Below, piece by piece: positions 11,661 to 26,362 of a stretch of DNA of 64,000 nt; within the stretch, counting starts at the first letter, position 1, and every line of letters begins with the position of its first letter. Under the pieces are notes generated by a model. The model did no database searches and was not told where the DNA came from. It saw only the letters and a program-made list of their open reading frames with translations. Source of the DNA: Gymnorhina tibicen (lineage: Eukaryota > Chordata > Aves > Passeriformes > Artamidae); contig VXAZ01004020.1 of NCBI GenBank assembly GCA_013399875.1, positions 62,001 to 126,000 of the forward strand. Reading direction: 5' to 3'. Both the position numbers and the translations under genes were made by a program.

Positions 11661-14600
11661 TTTTAACTTCATATATCATTTTAATGCCTAGAAAGGTTTG
11701 ATGTTCTAAAAAGATGCCTGCATAGTCAGAAACAGAAGTTGCATATCCCATTTTAATGTAAGGTAACAGTTAAAGAAATAAATTTAAATTTGAGTAAGAA
11801 GGGAGTTAAGCTATAAAACCCAAAATAATTTAAATTAATGTGAAAGGATATTCCTGGGACACAAACAGGAATTTGAATAGGAGTAAATCAAACAAAATCA
11901 AAAGAGCATCAGAGAATTCACAATGAAACTTGAAGGGCATTGAAGAATAATAGTTCTGACTGCCATATACATGCCCCAAATATACAGAATTTTTAAAATA
12001 CAATTCAAGAATCTTTAGATAGAGTTATTTACAAGACAATAGGTCTTTCCCCCACACACAATGATTTTCGTGATAAATCACCCCTAGCTCGTATATCTTC
12101 AATAAATATTCTCATAGTACATATGTTTGCTGACTTAGATCAAATGATCCTTTTATCTCTTGTGCTAAATAAATGCTTTCATGTCCCTTAAACTAGGTTT
12201 CTGGTGAAAGCATGCTACTCTGCATTTCAGCATATATGTATTCTTAAACCAGCGCTGGGGCTACCATTTGTCAGGTCTAAATCTCTGCACCAAGGAGCAG
12301 CTGCAGTGCTGTGTTCTGAGAATGTGACCTTGCACTGTCTCCTCAGTATGCCTCCTCTCTGAAATGCAAATGCAACTGTAGCTCCACTGAGGCGTAGTGA
12401 CATTGTAATGAACACAGCTGAGAACAGTCCTGCACAGAACATACCAAGGCAAGGTCAAATCTTTTGCTTTCATTTGCAAGGCAACTGAAAGACAACTGAA
12501 CAGTTTGACTGATTTTCTGTACAGAAGAAACCATACGAAGAACTGAATGCCAGAATTCTGTCTGACAAGAACTTCAGCTACAACCCAAGAATAATTAGTG
12601 TCTATCCCCAACATCTGCAGGAATTCAAGCTACTTACAAGAATGTGCTGTCTTCTTTAAAGCAGGGAATAGCAGCATAAGAAACGTACCCAGCTGCAGAA
12701 ACAGCACAAGCTCAGTCTTTTATCCAAGGGATCCCAGTGCCACAGCTACTCAGCTTAGCCACATTTAAGGGGCTTGCAAACACCGTCCACAAATACACAT
12801 AATCATAGAAATGCATGTTGAGAAAATGGAGAATAGATTCTCAATATAGAGAAAAGATTCAAATGGGTAGTGAGAAGGCCTCAAACTCAAAGAAACAAAT
12901 TTTATAAGAATTGTGGTTTCAACACATCCTGAGATTAAGATCTCCTGTCTCTGATGAGGGCAAGGGTGGAAGTATTAAAACACAACACATGAAGAAAAAC
13001 TCTACAGAAATTAGCTTGGGATTGTGGCCCAAGTTTTAAAATTAGGAGCTTAGTGAGAATACAGAAATGCTAATATTCACCTCTGCTTCTCATTATGTAG
13101 AATTACCCATTTCTAATAACCAACTCCATAAAACAGTCTGGAAATAAGAGATTCTGAGATATAAGGGGCCTGTGGGATTTTAAAGTTCGAGCATGGGCTG
13201 TTGAATTTGTGTCAGCATATGAACATGCAGACTTGGCTGAAAATTTGTAATGTTGCAAAATATGTTTTCTGAGGATACTTTAGACATCTGAGAAGTGACA
13301 GAGGAGAGAATGCAGGGCCCTTCTGTGTTATTTACCATAACCTAAAGTCTAAATCTGACCTCAGTTTGGGCTTATGAGCTATTTAATATAGTCCAGCAAC
13401 CTTGGAAATGTTGAGAAATACTTTCCTTCATAGCATTCTGAAAAGTTCCTGCTTATTCTCTTGCCTTCCCCCAGCCTCCTTTTTAAATACATTTAGAGAA
13501 TTTACTGATTTGGTTTTGTTCCAAGAAATAGCAATCTGAGTATTGACCAAAAAAAGGCCTATAATTTATTATGAATCATAGTTATTATAACTGTCTTTTT
13601 CCATTTAGTCATTTGCTAATTAATTTTAATTCACTTTATTAATGAAATTGTAAGGAAATATTTCTCTAATAGTTTTTATAATCTTTACTGTTCAAAAACT
13701 TAGGATGTGATTCTGCAAAATCGCTCATTTATATCATCAATTATTTTTCTTATTCTGATATTTGTGGTTTTAATGTTTTGAATAGAAAACTGCTTAAGAA
13801 AAACACTAGCATAAACTTTTCCATCTAAATTAAACTTTCAGGCTTAACTAAAACTCATATGTCAATATCTACTCATGAGTGTTAAGGCTAATATCTGTAT
13901 GCAAACGTGGATTTCTTACAGCTTTTTATGAATACAAGTGCATAGTTTTACCAAAAGTAACCAAAATGTTACTGGGGGAACTCTGAATTAAGCTTCTTTT
14001 AATTATTACTACCACTAGGGCAGAAAAGACAGATTTTGGATTAGCGATGTTTCAGTAAGAATTTACAGATTCTAAATGTATGACTGGATAAGGCTGAAAA
14101 AATATTTTTCCCTGGATAAAAAGGTAGAAAGTAATAATTCCTGCTTCACTGTATTTTTCTTTGCAATTTTTTTTAATGAGAAGCCAAAGCATTACAAAAG
14201 GTGTTTTGATAAAGTTCTACATTTTTTTGCAAAGTTTTGCATCAGTAGTAGTACAAATATGTCTAAGGTGAAGGAATATGTGTAGTTACTATATTACTAG
14301 GGCACTATCTTACTACTGTAGCTAGTAAAAGATGCATGTTCTAGACATTGATGAGAAAGTTTTAGTCTGGAGATGATGACATGGTTTAACTCAAAGAAAA
14401 ACAGCTTCAAATACATTTCAGCACAGGCAGATCTGAAAATTAAGCATGTGCTTACAAGATGTCTTAAGCAGGGCCTGAGCTTTGTATATGGTGCTTGCCC
14501 TAGTCTTCATCTTTTTAATTTCCTCAGAAATATGACATGCCCACAAAAAATATTTTTGTAGAGCATTGATACATATCATCAACAACCACAAAGCAAAATA

Positions 14601-15953
14601 TACTTTCAAATGAAAATGATGAAAGCAAAATTGTACTCTTCTATATGATTTGCCTTGGGACGTGCTTATAGGATTCTGGAATCCAGACTTCTATCACACT
14701 ACTTTTTGGCAAAGCTGAGGAACAACATGACTATTAAGAATATTATTTTCAAGTATGATTTTTTTACCCTTGTTCTTTTCAGTAACAGATAGAGGCCCAG
14801 ATGAAGACCTGTGTTTATGCCCATAGGTGTGTGGACACTATGATAATGTGCACACATATGATAATATGATAACAGCGTCTAATAGTTTGACAGACATATA
14901 AAGGATCAAGATAATAAATATCCGGATCCTGAGGTATGCACAGGGAAAGCACACTGACATAAGAGGATTGTTAAAGAACTTGGGGCTTTAAGTTTCTTAC
15001 AGTGCCAAAAGGATAAGATAGGGCCTTTGCAGATGAAAAAGCTCCCAGGTCCCTTTCCAGCGTTTGCCACTCCTAAATACCATGGCTCTGCAAATAGCTG
15101 GAGTTAGGTGTATATATAGGTAATATGAATATGAGGGCCTTCGGGTAAGGCACCTAAGGAAATGTTGCTCTATTAAGCTCTAACAGCTAGTGCGTTCCTC
15201 TCATTTTATTTGCAACATATTTCCTAGCAATTAGCAATGTTTCGAGAAAAAAAACAACCAAACCCCAACTAAGTACAGCTATTCTGGTTTTATATTTTGA
15301 TGGGAAAATAATACATAAAGCAGATTGGTGTCAATACTCTTAATGTGGATATTCACCATAATTCAGTAATGTAATCTGGTAATCTAAATATTGAATCTTG
15401 CCTTTTGTTTGGTCTCAAATCCATATTTGAAGTAATCAGATACCTAGCCAGTGTACTTCTCTAATATAGTGTGTAAACGAATGAATCCCAAACTCGTTCT
15501 GCCTGCAATGAGATAATTTATGGTAAATGTCAACTGCAACTTCAGGGTGAAATAAGATTTTGATAGCAAGCAGTATATTCTACTTTATTTGCCTCAAGAC
15601 ACTGATTTTATATCAATCTTTCTTTACATTAATCTTTCTTGTCTACATAATTTGCCAGCACATTGGACACCTTCTTGTCTTCAGTGTAGCAAACAGCCGT
15701 ATAGACAACCCTCCCTCCCTCCAAAAAGAAAAAAATCATTTCTTTACTGGTTTCTCTGGTTTAAAGGGAAGAAATGGATGACAGAGGTGGAACAGAATTG
15801 CGACTTCTTCCTCAAAATTCTACTGCAGTCATTCTATTTACTAACCTAAACCTGAAAAATCTATGTGGAGACTGAAAATATATTTGCATCTGCTGGCAAT
15901 CTTTGTTAAATAGTTGTTCTACTTTTTCTTTCTACAACCAGAGAGCAAGCTAT

Positions 15954-16013
15954 AATCATTGTGCAACGTCTATGATCATTGTGCAACAAATTTAATTTTT
16001 TTTTTTTTTTTTT
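15954..16013. repeat. Short duplication next to a T18 run
   Basis: ATCATTGTGCAAC occurs at about 15955 and again at about 15975, followed by T18 (15996-16013). GCAAC recurs directly after the T run. Confidence 0.8.
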
Positions 16014-17190
16014 GCAACCTGGAACACCAAATAATTAAATATTTGTATCAGAGTTATAATTAAAGGTGAGAGATGGAGCTATGCCCACCACAGATAGCTG
16101 AAGAGATTGTATAAATTAAGCAATATGGACTTCTGGATGGGGATTTCACTCCTAGACTAAGTATTGTAAGTATTTGGAAAAGAACCAAGAAAGATGTTTA
16201 GTCTGTGTCTGCTTTGAATGCAAGGTTTAGTCCAACAGGAATGCTTTGAAACAGTTTTGTGATTGGATGAGATGGAAAAGAGAACACATAATTAGTGGAA
16301 CAAACATATAATTTATGGAAGAGAGAGGGAACCTATGAGGAAGCACCATGTACAAATTAGATATCCAGCAGCAAAAGGGCTCAGGGAGTGATGAAGTTTT
16401 GCCAGATATGGTAGCAGGTAAAGTTAATTATTTTTAAATAGTCAGCAAATCTATATGCTAAAAAAATAATGAGTAATCTGCACACCTGAGGTTTTAGTTT
16501 AGCAGTCCTCAGTAACATACTTAATCTATGTTAATCTCATTTGCTTAGTCAAATGCCTCAGGCTTTCACTTAATCCAAAATTCCAGTTAATCTAAAAGAC
16601 CACAAAGATAGCATCAGGGTGGGAAAAGCTTGGCAGGGATCTAGTTTAACATGATATGAGCTGCATACATTAATGAGTCAGCGGCAAACTTACCAGCTAG
16701 ATAAAACATGTAATACTGACAGGTCGACAAATGGAAAATGAGTCGTGGATCTCCTCATTAGTGCATTATCACAAATTACTGATTTAGCTCAGAAAATGGC
16801 CAAATCATTTTGCAAATCAGAGGAATAGAGTAGCTTCCTTGAAATTTTTATAGACTAAGAAAGATGTGTTAGAAAACACCCTCATCACACACACCCAATC
16901 ACTGCACGCCATTCAACAGTTTTTAATGCAGATATAGGGTATATTGTAATTAATGGAAGGAAAAAAAAGATAGTAAAATATTTAGAACAGTTGCATAGAG
17001 AAAGGCTGAAGGAAGATGGAGGAAGTAGACTGTGCTCTGCATAGGAGTCATGGTGAAAGTATCTGAAAATGAGTGCGATAGAAGAGGAATAGAGGAGAAA
17101 TTAATTTCGCAGTACAATCTCAACATGATAGTAAAAAGACTACATACTACTGTAGCAAATATATAAAATCTACATAATAAAAACATATGA

Positions 17191-17257
17191 AGTAAAAACT
17201 TCAGTATTAACTATCAGTATAAATATATATCAGTAAAACTTCAGTATATAACTATCA
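17191..17257. repeat. Duplicated 26-bp unit, 41-bp period
   Basis: AGTAAAAACTTCAGTATTAA followed by CTATCA at 17191-17216 recurs with two small changes at 17232-17257. The spacer is TA-rich. Confidence 0.85.
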
Positions 17258-19711
17258 TCTTTCTCATAACCCACCCCTTGAAATTGTTCTACGTGGTTTG
17301 GATTGATAGGTTTGGACCAGAAACACCTAATGGAGAGAAACCTGTGAGTGTCATCTTTCCCTCTTTCCCCCTTACTCCTCCTGCCTGCACATCTTAGATG
17401 ATGTGGACGTACATTTTCCACTGCAAAACAACATGTCTAGGCTAGAAGAACTCCTTTGTAGATGATGTCAAAGTAGGATTTCTAGTAAAACTACTTTGGG
17501 GAAATTGTCCCATCTGTAACCTGGAAGTCTATCTAAATCTTCAAGAAGAGATGGGATTTTACCTATAGCTTTACAACAATTGGCACTTAAGATTCAGCAG
17601 AAGCTGTTTGGCAAGTACAGATAAAGAGGTAAAAGACAGACAGAGTAATCTTTTCTTGGTCTTTGTAACCACTTTGAAGAGGTAATTAAGGACGTTACTG
17701 TGCTTATAGTGCTTTTGTAAAGGAGATGACTGAGAGTACTTTATTCTACTGTTCCTCCTGTCTTGGTGAGAAGAAGTGACTTGGTCTAGCATGTAAATAT
17801 AAATGCTTTGATCTGGAAACACACAGAAGTGGAGTTGGGGGATTTATTTGTTTTTAACCAATGTAATGCCAGACAAATAGCATTCCTTCAAATTGCAGCT
17901 GTTCTGGACAACAGGAAGACATTTTGGGTTCAGCATTTACAGCCCTGCTTTTACATGTAATCTGTTTCCTGCAGGAATAATGGCAAGGGTTTTCTAGGCC
18001 CAGTTTTCCTTGGCAGTGATGGCTGCAGCAAGAGTGCACCATCACTGTGACTACTGGCCTTGGCTGGGAGGAAGTCAAGAAGTGACATAGTTGTTGCTGT
18101 GTGGGAGCGTTGCTTGGCTGGAGCTGAGCTTTCAGGGAATAAAGCTTGGAGACCTGCCAGTTAAAGAGCCTTTTCTTCATGCTGACTGCAGATAGCATTG
18201 GCAGGGAGAAGCAGGGCAAGACATCTGCCAGAGCAGGGGGTGCCAAAGGGTGCTGACTCACACAGCCTTATCCTTAAAGTATAGCCCTTGTCCTGCCCTG
18301 AAAATCTGTCCTTTGGTGTGAAGGAGTCATCATGGCAAGACCCTCACCAGAGCTCCCGTTGTGTGACAGACACCAAGATTCGCTGGAAGCTGTGGCCAGG
18401 AAGAAGCATGGAAGAATGGTCTGTCAAATATTTTATCAATCTCAGCTTCAGAAAACCATGTTGAAACAAGTGTCATAATTTTCATCTTTTCCTGCCAGGA
18501 TTCCCATGTTAGAATATAAGCACATATTTACATGATATTAACAGATATATACTTAATATTAACAGAATATCTAGATCATGGTATTCTGGCAGAAACACTA
18601 ATTTATCTAAATGTTGTGTCAACACACTGGGTAAATTGACTGGTTTGTACAGATGGCCTTTATTTCAAACTCAGATTTCCTCAGGTCCCATTTTACCTGG
18701 TAGTGGCATTCTGCTCACCAAAGTCCTGACCCAGTGGTGTGAAACTCTTTGAGCAGCAAAACACTGTTTTCTCTCCTAGTGTAGCCTGTTTGGAAATATG
18801 GGATCTTCTGCTCCTGGGGTCATCCACCTGTATTTACAACTTCTTTCTCTTCATGATAGGTAGGAATGATAAAACTCAGAGGAATTTTTGAGGTACTTCA
18901 GAAAATGTGAGACTGGGGACTGTGTAGCAGTTCCAGTGAAGGGTGAGGTTATTCTGGGGCTTGGTTGGGTGGGAGAGGAGGGATGACTTCCTTGAGAAAG
19001 GTAGGAAGAGAAACACCTATCACAGTATTCATCCACATCACCTCCAAGACCACTGCACAGATTAAAATTTTTTAATCGTTGCAGTATGGGGAATAAAACT
19101 CATTTTCATACCCCAGATGATTGAATATTACTCCTGACAAGATTCCAGACACTGGTCATTTCCACACCTTTGTGGACCTAGTCTGTGTTCCTTTATTTCA
19201 TCTAGCTAGACGAGCTACATAGCATTGGATAAAGTTAAGCAATTAGTTTTGAAAAACATTTTTCAGATTATGTGTTTCACTTCATCAACCGCAATATAAT
19301 AATCCATTATTTTTTCTCTTGTATATAATGCCACAGAAATGCTCTCTTGCCTAGATAAATGGTTGCATTTGCATAACTGCAGTTTGAAAATGGGGCCTCT
19401 TGAGAGTTTTAGAAGAAGAATATGATGCAAAAATAGATATCACCACATTTTTCAGTATTTTGGATGTTAATTTCAGATACATTAATTTCTTATAATAATT
19501 GGTACTTAGTTAAAGTCCTTTTTTAATATTCTTTACTTACAATTCATCATGCATATAAACAGTACCAGGAAGTTCTGTCATATCTTCTAAGAAAAGTTTG
19601 TTATCTGAAATGCTTCAGTGATCTTCTGCATTTTGTAAATTAAATTCAAATTCAAAATTATTTTTATCACGTCCCAGAGTCACAATTTAACTCCTATTAA
19701 ACTAATTGACT

Positions 19712-19730
19712 AAGCCTGAAAATCAGGCTT
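19712..19730. repeat. Short hairpin, 8-bp stem
   Basis: AAGCCTGA and TCAGGCTT flank an AAA loop. The stem is perfect but short and could be chance. Confidence 0.6.
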
Positions 19731-19955
19731 TTAGATAAAAGTCAGCTTTATTTTCACTGAAACTAACAAAAATATTTAAGAATTGCATAAGACTATTATA
19801 TCATCTTTGTTTTAGGAATAATGTACTCATAATGAAAAGTCTTCTGTTCAATTACAAAAGAAAATGGAAATTAGTTATTCAAGAAATATAAAAGGTTTCA
19901 AAAATTTTTAAAGATATATTGCTTTCTGCTGGATTTTTTTGCCAATGCGTGGTTG

Positions 19956-19977
19956 CTTGTGCAATTCTAATTGCAAG
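19956..19977. repeat. Short inverted repeat around a CT centre
   Basis: CTTGTGCAATT and AATTGCAAG pair with one bulged T and a 2-base centre. The right arm contains ATTGCAAG, resembling a C/EBP half site. Confidence 0.5.
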
Positions 19978-22121
19978 TGTAGAATGTAATATTTCTTAGA
20001 GGAAACCCTAACCTTAACTAGGAAATGGTCAGAAGACTGCTTTTTAAAACAATCCATTTTATTATTATTACATACAGAGATCAATAAAACTTTAGATCAG
20101 ATTGCTTTTAACTTCACCCAGGCTACTTCAGTCACCCAGAAGGTAAAAGGCTCAGCAAGAGAGCACAAGCTCAGCCCATGGAACTTTCCCTACCTTGAAC
20201 ACAGCATTTTTTCTAGTTAAAATTTTCCACAAAGCAAAATCTCTATCTACTATGTCCATAGGCTAGAAATAAACAAGGTACAAAGTTCTAGCAAAAACTG
20301 CAAACATGGAATGATGCCACCATTATTTTTGTGACTTTCTATGTGGCATACTGACATCAGGTAACATTCTTTGTATCAAGTTACTTTTCATTTCTGAAAG
20401 CATTTTTTGAAACACATGTATTTACACTTATATATTACATTCACGTCTTATGACATGGAAGAAGAAAGGATTCATAATGAGAGTTAGAATGATGGTTACT
20501 TAGAAACACGACTAACTCTATTTTCATGTGAGGCCTTGTGATTTTCTTTGTGTGATGGTAGAAAATTATTTCAGTCAGCTGAAAGTTTCCATTCTCTTCT
20601 CTTCCTTGAAGAAGGAAACCATAGTAGTTTTCAGGATGCACACTTACTACTGCATTTATCTTGTGCAGGATATAGGAGTCTTAGGTTATCTAGTCACTTC
20701 CATTTGCAATATTACAGCATTGTATTAGTCCCTTAGGACAGACATACAAGTCCACTGTGATGTGCAAGGCTTCCTGGACTTGACACTTAGTTTTTGGGGA
20801 GAATATCTCAAAAATTTTAATGCCTCACTAAACAAAGCATTCATAAGCTGGTGCACAAAGACACTGAGTGGCAGCAGGTCTGTTCTTCCCAGACTAGTAA
20901 ATGGATTTGGATCATTGCTGCGTATATCTCAGGCGCTCCCAGCTTTAAATACGTAGATAAAAAGCTTGCATCCTCTAGGAAATAGTTCTTTGAGTCTGAT
21001 TTGTATATGGAATTAGTGTGTTAATTGACTAAAGGTTAATTTCCATGAAAACTAAGAGCTAGAGGAACACTGACACGCAGAAAACACAGAAATGTCACTT
21101 TAAACTGGAGATTTATTCAGCAATGCCAAATGGAATTTACCAGTAGAAGATAGAAATAACTACCTTTGAAATAAAAGTCAGCTCAGGGAGAAGAGGTTCT
21201 CCAGCCTGAAGAAGGGTCACCAGCAGCACAACTACCAGTGATCCTCTGTTTGTCCACATAATTCTATGTTAATTTCAGTTTTTAATTTTTGCAAAAGCTC
21301 CGCATGAAAGACCTATTTTGAAAATTTGCAAAATTTGCTATAGAGGATTGCATAAAACCAGTCTGACAAAAAGAATCTTTTTGTAACTGTTAAGCAAGAA
21401 AATAGCATAATTATAAATGCAGTTTTGAGACATAACCGATCTCCCTCATGCCTCAGCAGAGGAAACTAAAGCATGATCTTTAAGCATCTGGCAGACTCCA
21501 GTTGCATTAACAATCATAAGACAGTGCTGATGTGCTTTACACATGTGAAAGAAATCTAAATACTTTGAAGCAAAGTGAGGTGTATAAGCATTACTTAACA
21601 TGCCCTAGACAGCTAAATATGGTCATTTCACAATGACTGGTGTCAAGAAACTGCTAACTGCAATCCTAGTCCATATAATCAGAAAATGCTGGAATAAAAT
21701 CAGACACTGGGGAGAGGAGAGTGATTTTCTGTGTCTATGATTACCTTAGAAGGTGATTTAATTTAAAAAATGGCAGAATTTTTAATTAAAAGAAGCAATA
21801 GAAAGTATGCAAAGTATCATACATTAACCAAATCGCTGAAGACTGATCATTATATAATGTTTAGAAACAGTACTAGCAAGCTAGACTTTCATCTTCCATT
21901 ACAGTTCACCTCCTTGAAAGATAGAGATGATGAAACTACACTATATGCTTTATATCTTACTAAGGAAAAAAGACTAATCTCTTCTTTTTCTACAAGATTA
22001 AAGCCATGGTTTAATATATCGATTATCTTGTATAATACTCTCCTGCGTATCATTTTAAATTCAAATTTTTTAGTATATACAGGTCAAAGAGAAGTATGTT
22101 TCACAACAGATTTTATTTTGA

Positions 22122-22137
22122 GATATATATATATATA
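22122..22137. repeat. (AT)n microsatellite
   Basis: A run of AT dinucleotides within GAGATATATATATATATACA. Confidence 0.85.
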
Positions 22138-25100
22138 CATTAAAAAAACTTGTTCAAAAAGACAATTGCAACAAAACCATCTATGAATATTGTTAGACAT
22201 TGTTTCAGTATCATTTTAGTCAAGTAAGTTCCCGAAGTGCTAATCTACATGCAGTGTAAGGAAAAAAAATTTCATTTTTCAGGGCATGAAAAAGATGCAT
22301 CAGGTAGGGTGAAAAGCTGTTTAGATTACGACAAAAGGAAGATGAGTCATGCCAAGAGACAGTGTCTTCTGTGTTAACATTCTTGCCTCACAGTGACTTG
22401 GCTGATGAACAAGGGCAGTTCAGGTTGCTAAAGGGAGATATAACGTGTTCAGTTGTGACATATGCGTCTTTCACTGGCAACAACCCTGGGAGCTGCCTTC
22501 ACCGAGCCACCTCTGAGTAACCACCATGCTTTCCTGGGAATGGCCCCTCTGCCAGGGATGACCAATGACCAGAACATGGTTGTTCTGGACCAGTGGAAAT
22601 CACGCTGAAGATCTTTCTGGGGAGAAGTGCAGGTAGCCACACTTTCACTGGCTCTACAGATTTCATTATAATTAGGGATGGACTTCACAGTTCAGGTCTG
22701 TCCTTTATACTCTGAAATCCTAAAATGAGAGTGTAGTGTTAGGCACAACACATGCCTAGCTGTCCATTTGAGTCTGGTGTTCAAACAGGGATGGGGTATA
22801 GACAAGACACACAGTAAATCTGTAAGAACATAATCTGGCAGTGTTCCCTCACTATCTTCTTTTTAGGTTCAGGGCTGACATTGTAACCCTTGTGTCCTTA
22901 AAGCCAGCACCATAGACATCCCAAGAAAGAGACTTGAATATAATAAAAATAAAACAAAAAAATTAAACTGAGAATTCTGGTTAAAATTTCAGCTGCCTGG
23001 GAGTTCCCAAATTAGACTACATTAAAGGTTAGCTCAGAGTTTTCTATTTCACTTTCACATTGAGCAAGCTCGTTGTTTTTACTGTGTTCTCGAGGGAATT
23101 AATGGGCTAAGTTTCCACTGGGGAGAGGAATTGCAGACAAAGCCAGACGTCCTTCCATAAGGATTAAAAGTAAAGTTTTTGTCCTATAATCAGTGATGCA
23201 AGGTTGAAAGTCTAGTACGACTTTCAAACAAATGGCAAGTTCCAGGGGTTTCAAAATGTATTTTTAGAAGAAACATATGCTAATCAAGATATGCCCCACA
23301 TAATTTAAACAGCATGATTCACAAGGGAACTTCATTAGCCTCAAAGATGAATAGAGTTACAACTCCTGGGAGATCCAATAAAATAGGTGATTTTTTAAGA
23401 AAACCCTCCTGCATTCTCCTAGTTAATCCCCATGGGCTTCCAAGAGGGTTGGGGTTTTTTTCTGTTCTTCCATTACTATTTTGCTGTCACACAGAAGGTA
23501 GATTGCCATCTCAGAAAAAAAACAGCATTTCTCTCCATTCTGCCTGGAATGGACAGACAGATCATTAATGCTGTATAATAGCAGGTTGAGCATGTCCTTT
23601 CTTCAGCAGAACTGACAGGTGAGCAACTCATCATCCAAAGGGGACTAGACAGGCAGGGTCATGAAATGCACCTAAACCATAAACCCAGCAGATTTACTAG
23701 AATAAAAGTAGTCATTAATTTGTAGGTAATTTGGGATATTATGCCTTGGTAAAATAATGCCTCCTATATCTGAACTATGATAAATAGAGAAAAAAAGTGA
23801 AAATGTAGAATATTAAGATTTATTTTGTTCAGAATCCATTGTAAAAAGAGCAATCATTGCAAATTTATGTGATGACACAGCTACTGTATTCTTTTTAACT
23901 CACAATTATAAATGGCATTTTAAAATATTATTTCTGCTTTTTTTCTGTAAAAGAGGCTATTTTTAGAAAGTGAAAATGAAATAGAAAGGAACAAAAGGCA
24001 GAAAAATTTCAGCATTGTGCCAGACTTTTTACAGCTTGTGAATTTTTTCTTGAACGGAGAAGCCAAAGGGCAAAGCCACTGCTGACATCTTGCAGGCTTC
24101 ACTTAAATCCTAAATCAGCCCCTCCTCTGTGACAGGAACAAATTCTGAGATACCAGAGCAAATTCACTCCTGGAAAAGTTTCACAGAAGAGCCTCAGGGC
24201 TCTTGTGATATTTCATTCCTGCACCTGAACTGTGAGTAAGGACACATGAAAGCTATTCAGGAATGACTGGGAGTAGGATGAAGTCACCGTGTCTTCATTG
24301 TCAGGTCTAAAGTCAAACTGACTGACTGTCCATAATCCATTTACCTTCCAGAGCTCACTAAGGCCAAGGTGGAGAATATTAACAACTCCTGGCTTTCTGT
24401 AGTACACCCCTGGGCCATAGCAGAGAGGATTTGATCTGAAGGCTCTTGTTGGCATGAGAGGCGGGTGGAGCTGGTCCCTGGCTGCTTGCTGGGCTTTGTG
24501 CCAGGATACCCAGTGAAGGAATGCTACAGCTGAAGCCGGTTTGGCTTCTGGCAGCAAGAAATTAGCATCTGTCCATGGACCATTAGTCTCATTAATCCCA
24601 TTCTCCTCAGCACTAACTGAAGAATTCCTCTATTCTTAGACAGTAAGGTAGCTTTTCTGTGTTTCTGTTAGGGAATTAGCAAGGCCTTTCCCTTTAAAAT
24701 AATTAGTAGGACCTACAAAGGATTTGAAGTTTCCACATGGCTGCTTCTTCAAATGTATGTGGGCATTTTTCCATGAAAACAGTTTGCAGCTGGAACCCAA
24801 ACTGAAACGTTTGTGCTAATGGTAGGCATTTTTCCTGTGGTTGTTCTCAGTGCTCTGTGATTTGAATATTTTCATCTATATCCAGCTTATATTAAATTTT
24901 GAATTTAGAGGTGGACAGCCATGCTACTTCTTTTTTCTCTCTTTTTTTTTTTTTTTGGTAATCAAAAGATTGCAGAATAAAATTGTACATTTGCTTACTA
25001 AGTGTAGAAAATGATAATTTACACTGCCCATTGCTCTTCACCTGAGAGTTATTTCACAGTGTTACATGTGCATTTTCTTGTTCAGTGACTCCAAACAACT

Positions 25101-26285
25101 TCTCCCCAACACACATTTTAACTAATATTCCATTTTAACTGGTTTTAGCATGTCTAGTTCCTACTGGTTTTCATCTCTGACTGTGTTTTCAGCTCATCAG
25201 TACCATTTCACACTGGTGGGGAATTCAGAAGTGCTTCAGTATTAACTATTAAAAAAAATACTGCATGTTAGGCCTAAAACTAGATGGACTTTGCAATGGT
25301 AAAATATAGCAAACTCACTAAGTATTCTCATCCTTTAATCTGGTTATTTGACTAGGAGATATTTTTGATAGAGCACATTACTAATAAAATATCTCTTGAA
25401 AGAACAGGTACTAAAAGTGTAGAACTAAGAGAAGACAATTATTACATTGAAACTTGAAAAAGAACTTGTAAGGACAATAAAACTCATTGGTGAGATGCAA
25501 CCACATTGCAGTGTGTTAGAGCTCTATGGTTTGAAGAACCTTACCCAAGAATCAGGCTATTTAGAAGAGCTAGAATCTGTAATCAGAAAATATCCTAGAA
25601 CGCATATACCTCTCAAAATTAAATCAGTGAACACAAGCTAGTCCACAGAGTATGACTGCTAACCATCCGTGTTAGTAGGGGTGGAAATAATTGTAAAACA
25701 GAGCAGAAATCACTAATTGTATTGGTTTTCTTTTTGGTAACATTAAACTTTTTCTCACAGTACTATTTTCCTTATTATTGCTGTGTGACTGAAGATTTGT
25801 TTGGAAAATTTTGGATTGAAAAACTGTTGAAAAGTTAGCTCCATGAGCTGCTGATAACAGCAACTGCTGCTCTGTTTACTTGTGCATTGAAATAAAGGAT
25901 GGAGTTTCCTGCTGTAGCTTATTGTTAAGTCCAACCATTGTTAATCAAAGGAAGATCCTTTCCCTGATATCTGGATTGAGATCTGATCAAAATATTCCAG
26001 AGAGTTACTAAGGTTGGACAGAGTTTTAATGACAGTCATTTTTGGCAGATCTCCTCAAGAGCTCCTGAAAAAATTAGTATTCGAGGAGAAGAGTTTGCAA
26101 AGGCTGGAGAGCTCACAGCTCGCTCAGGGTGCCGCAGCTCCCTGGCTCTGTGCAGCTCCCCTGAGCCCATCAGCTTACAGCTCATATGGGAAAGCCAGAG
26201 AGCACCGAGGGGGCTGCACCGGGGCTGCTTTGTGCCATGCAAAAGGCCACATATACCGACTCCTCAGCAACAGTAATAAAAACCA

Positions 26286-26362
26286 TAATATATTTATATA
26301 TTAAGAAATGTATGTATATATAATATATATAATGCATACTATATATTATATATATATTTATA
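26286..26362. repeat. AT-rich low-complexity tract
   Basis: Interrupted TATA repeats of about 75 bp, with TATGTATATATAATATATAT as the core. It directly follows the short open frame at 26014-26304, which appears non-genic. Confidence 0.9.

Larger units (their letters stand above)
11661..26285. other. AT-rich intergenic DNA, no gene seen
   Basis: The segment carries local duplications (15954, 17191), short hairpins (19712, 19956) and a less AT-rich block at 17830-18300. The longest frames (21770-22186 plus, 17854-18261 minus, 12261-12614 minus, 24213-24557 minus) resemble no protein I know and have no gene-like context. A TAAT-rich stretch at 13550-13830 is noted separately. Confidence 0.5.

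Noticed and set aside
12227..12614. Overlapping minus-strand open frames up to 117 codons
   Set aside because: Several frames of the same DNA are open with none recognisable, consistent with chance.
21770..22186. 138-codon plus-strand open frame
   Set aside because: AT-rich codon composition, ends in an AT microsatellite and poly-Lys-like run, no recognisable domain or splice context.
24213..24557. 114-codon minus-strand open frame
   Set aside because: No family resemblance and no splice or promoter signals that would support a gene.
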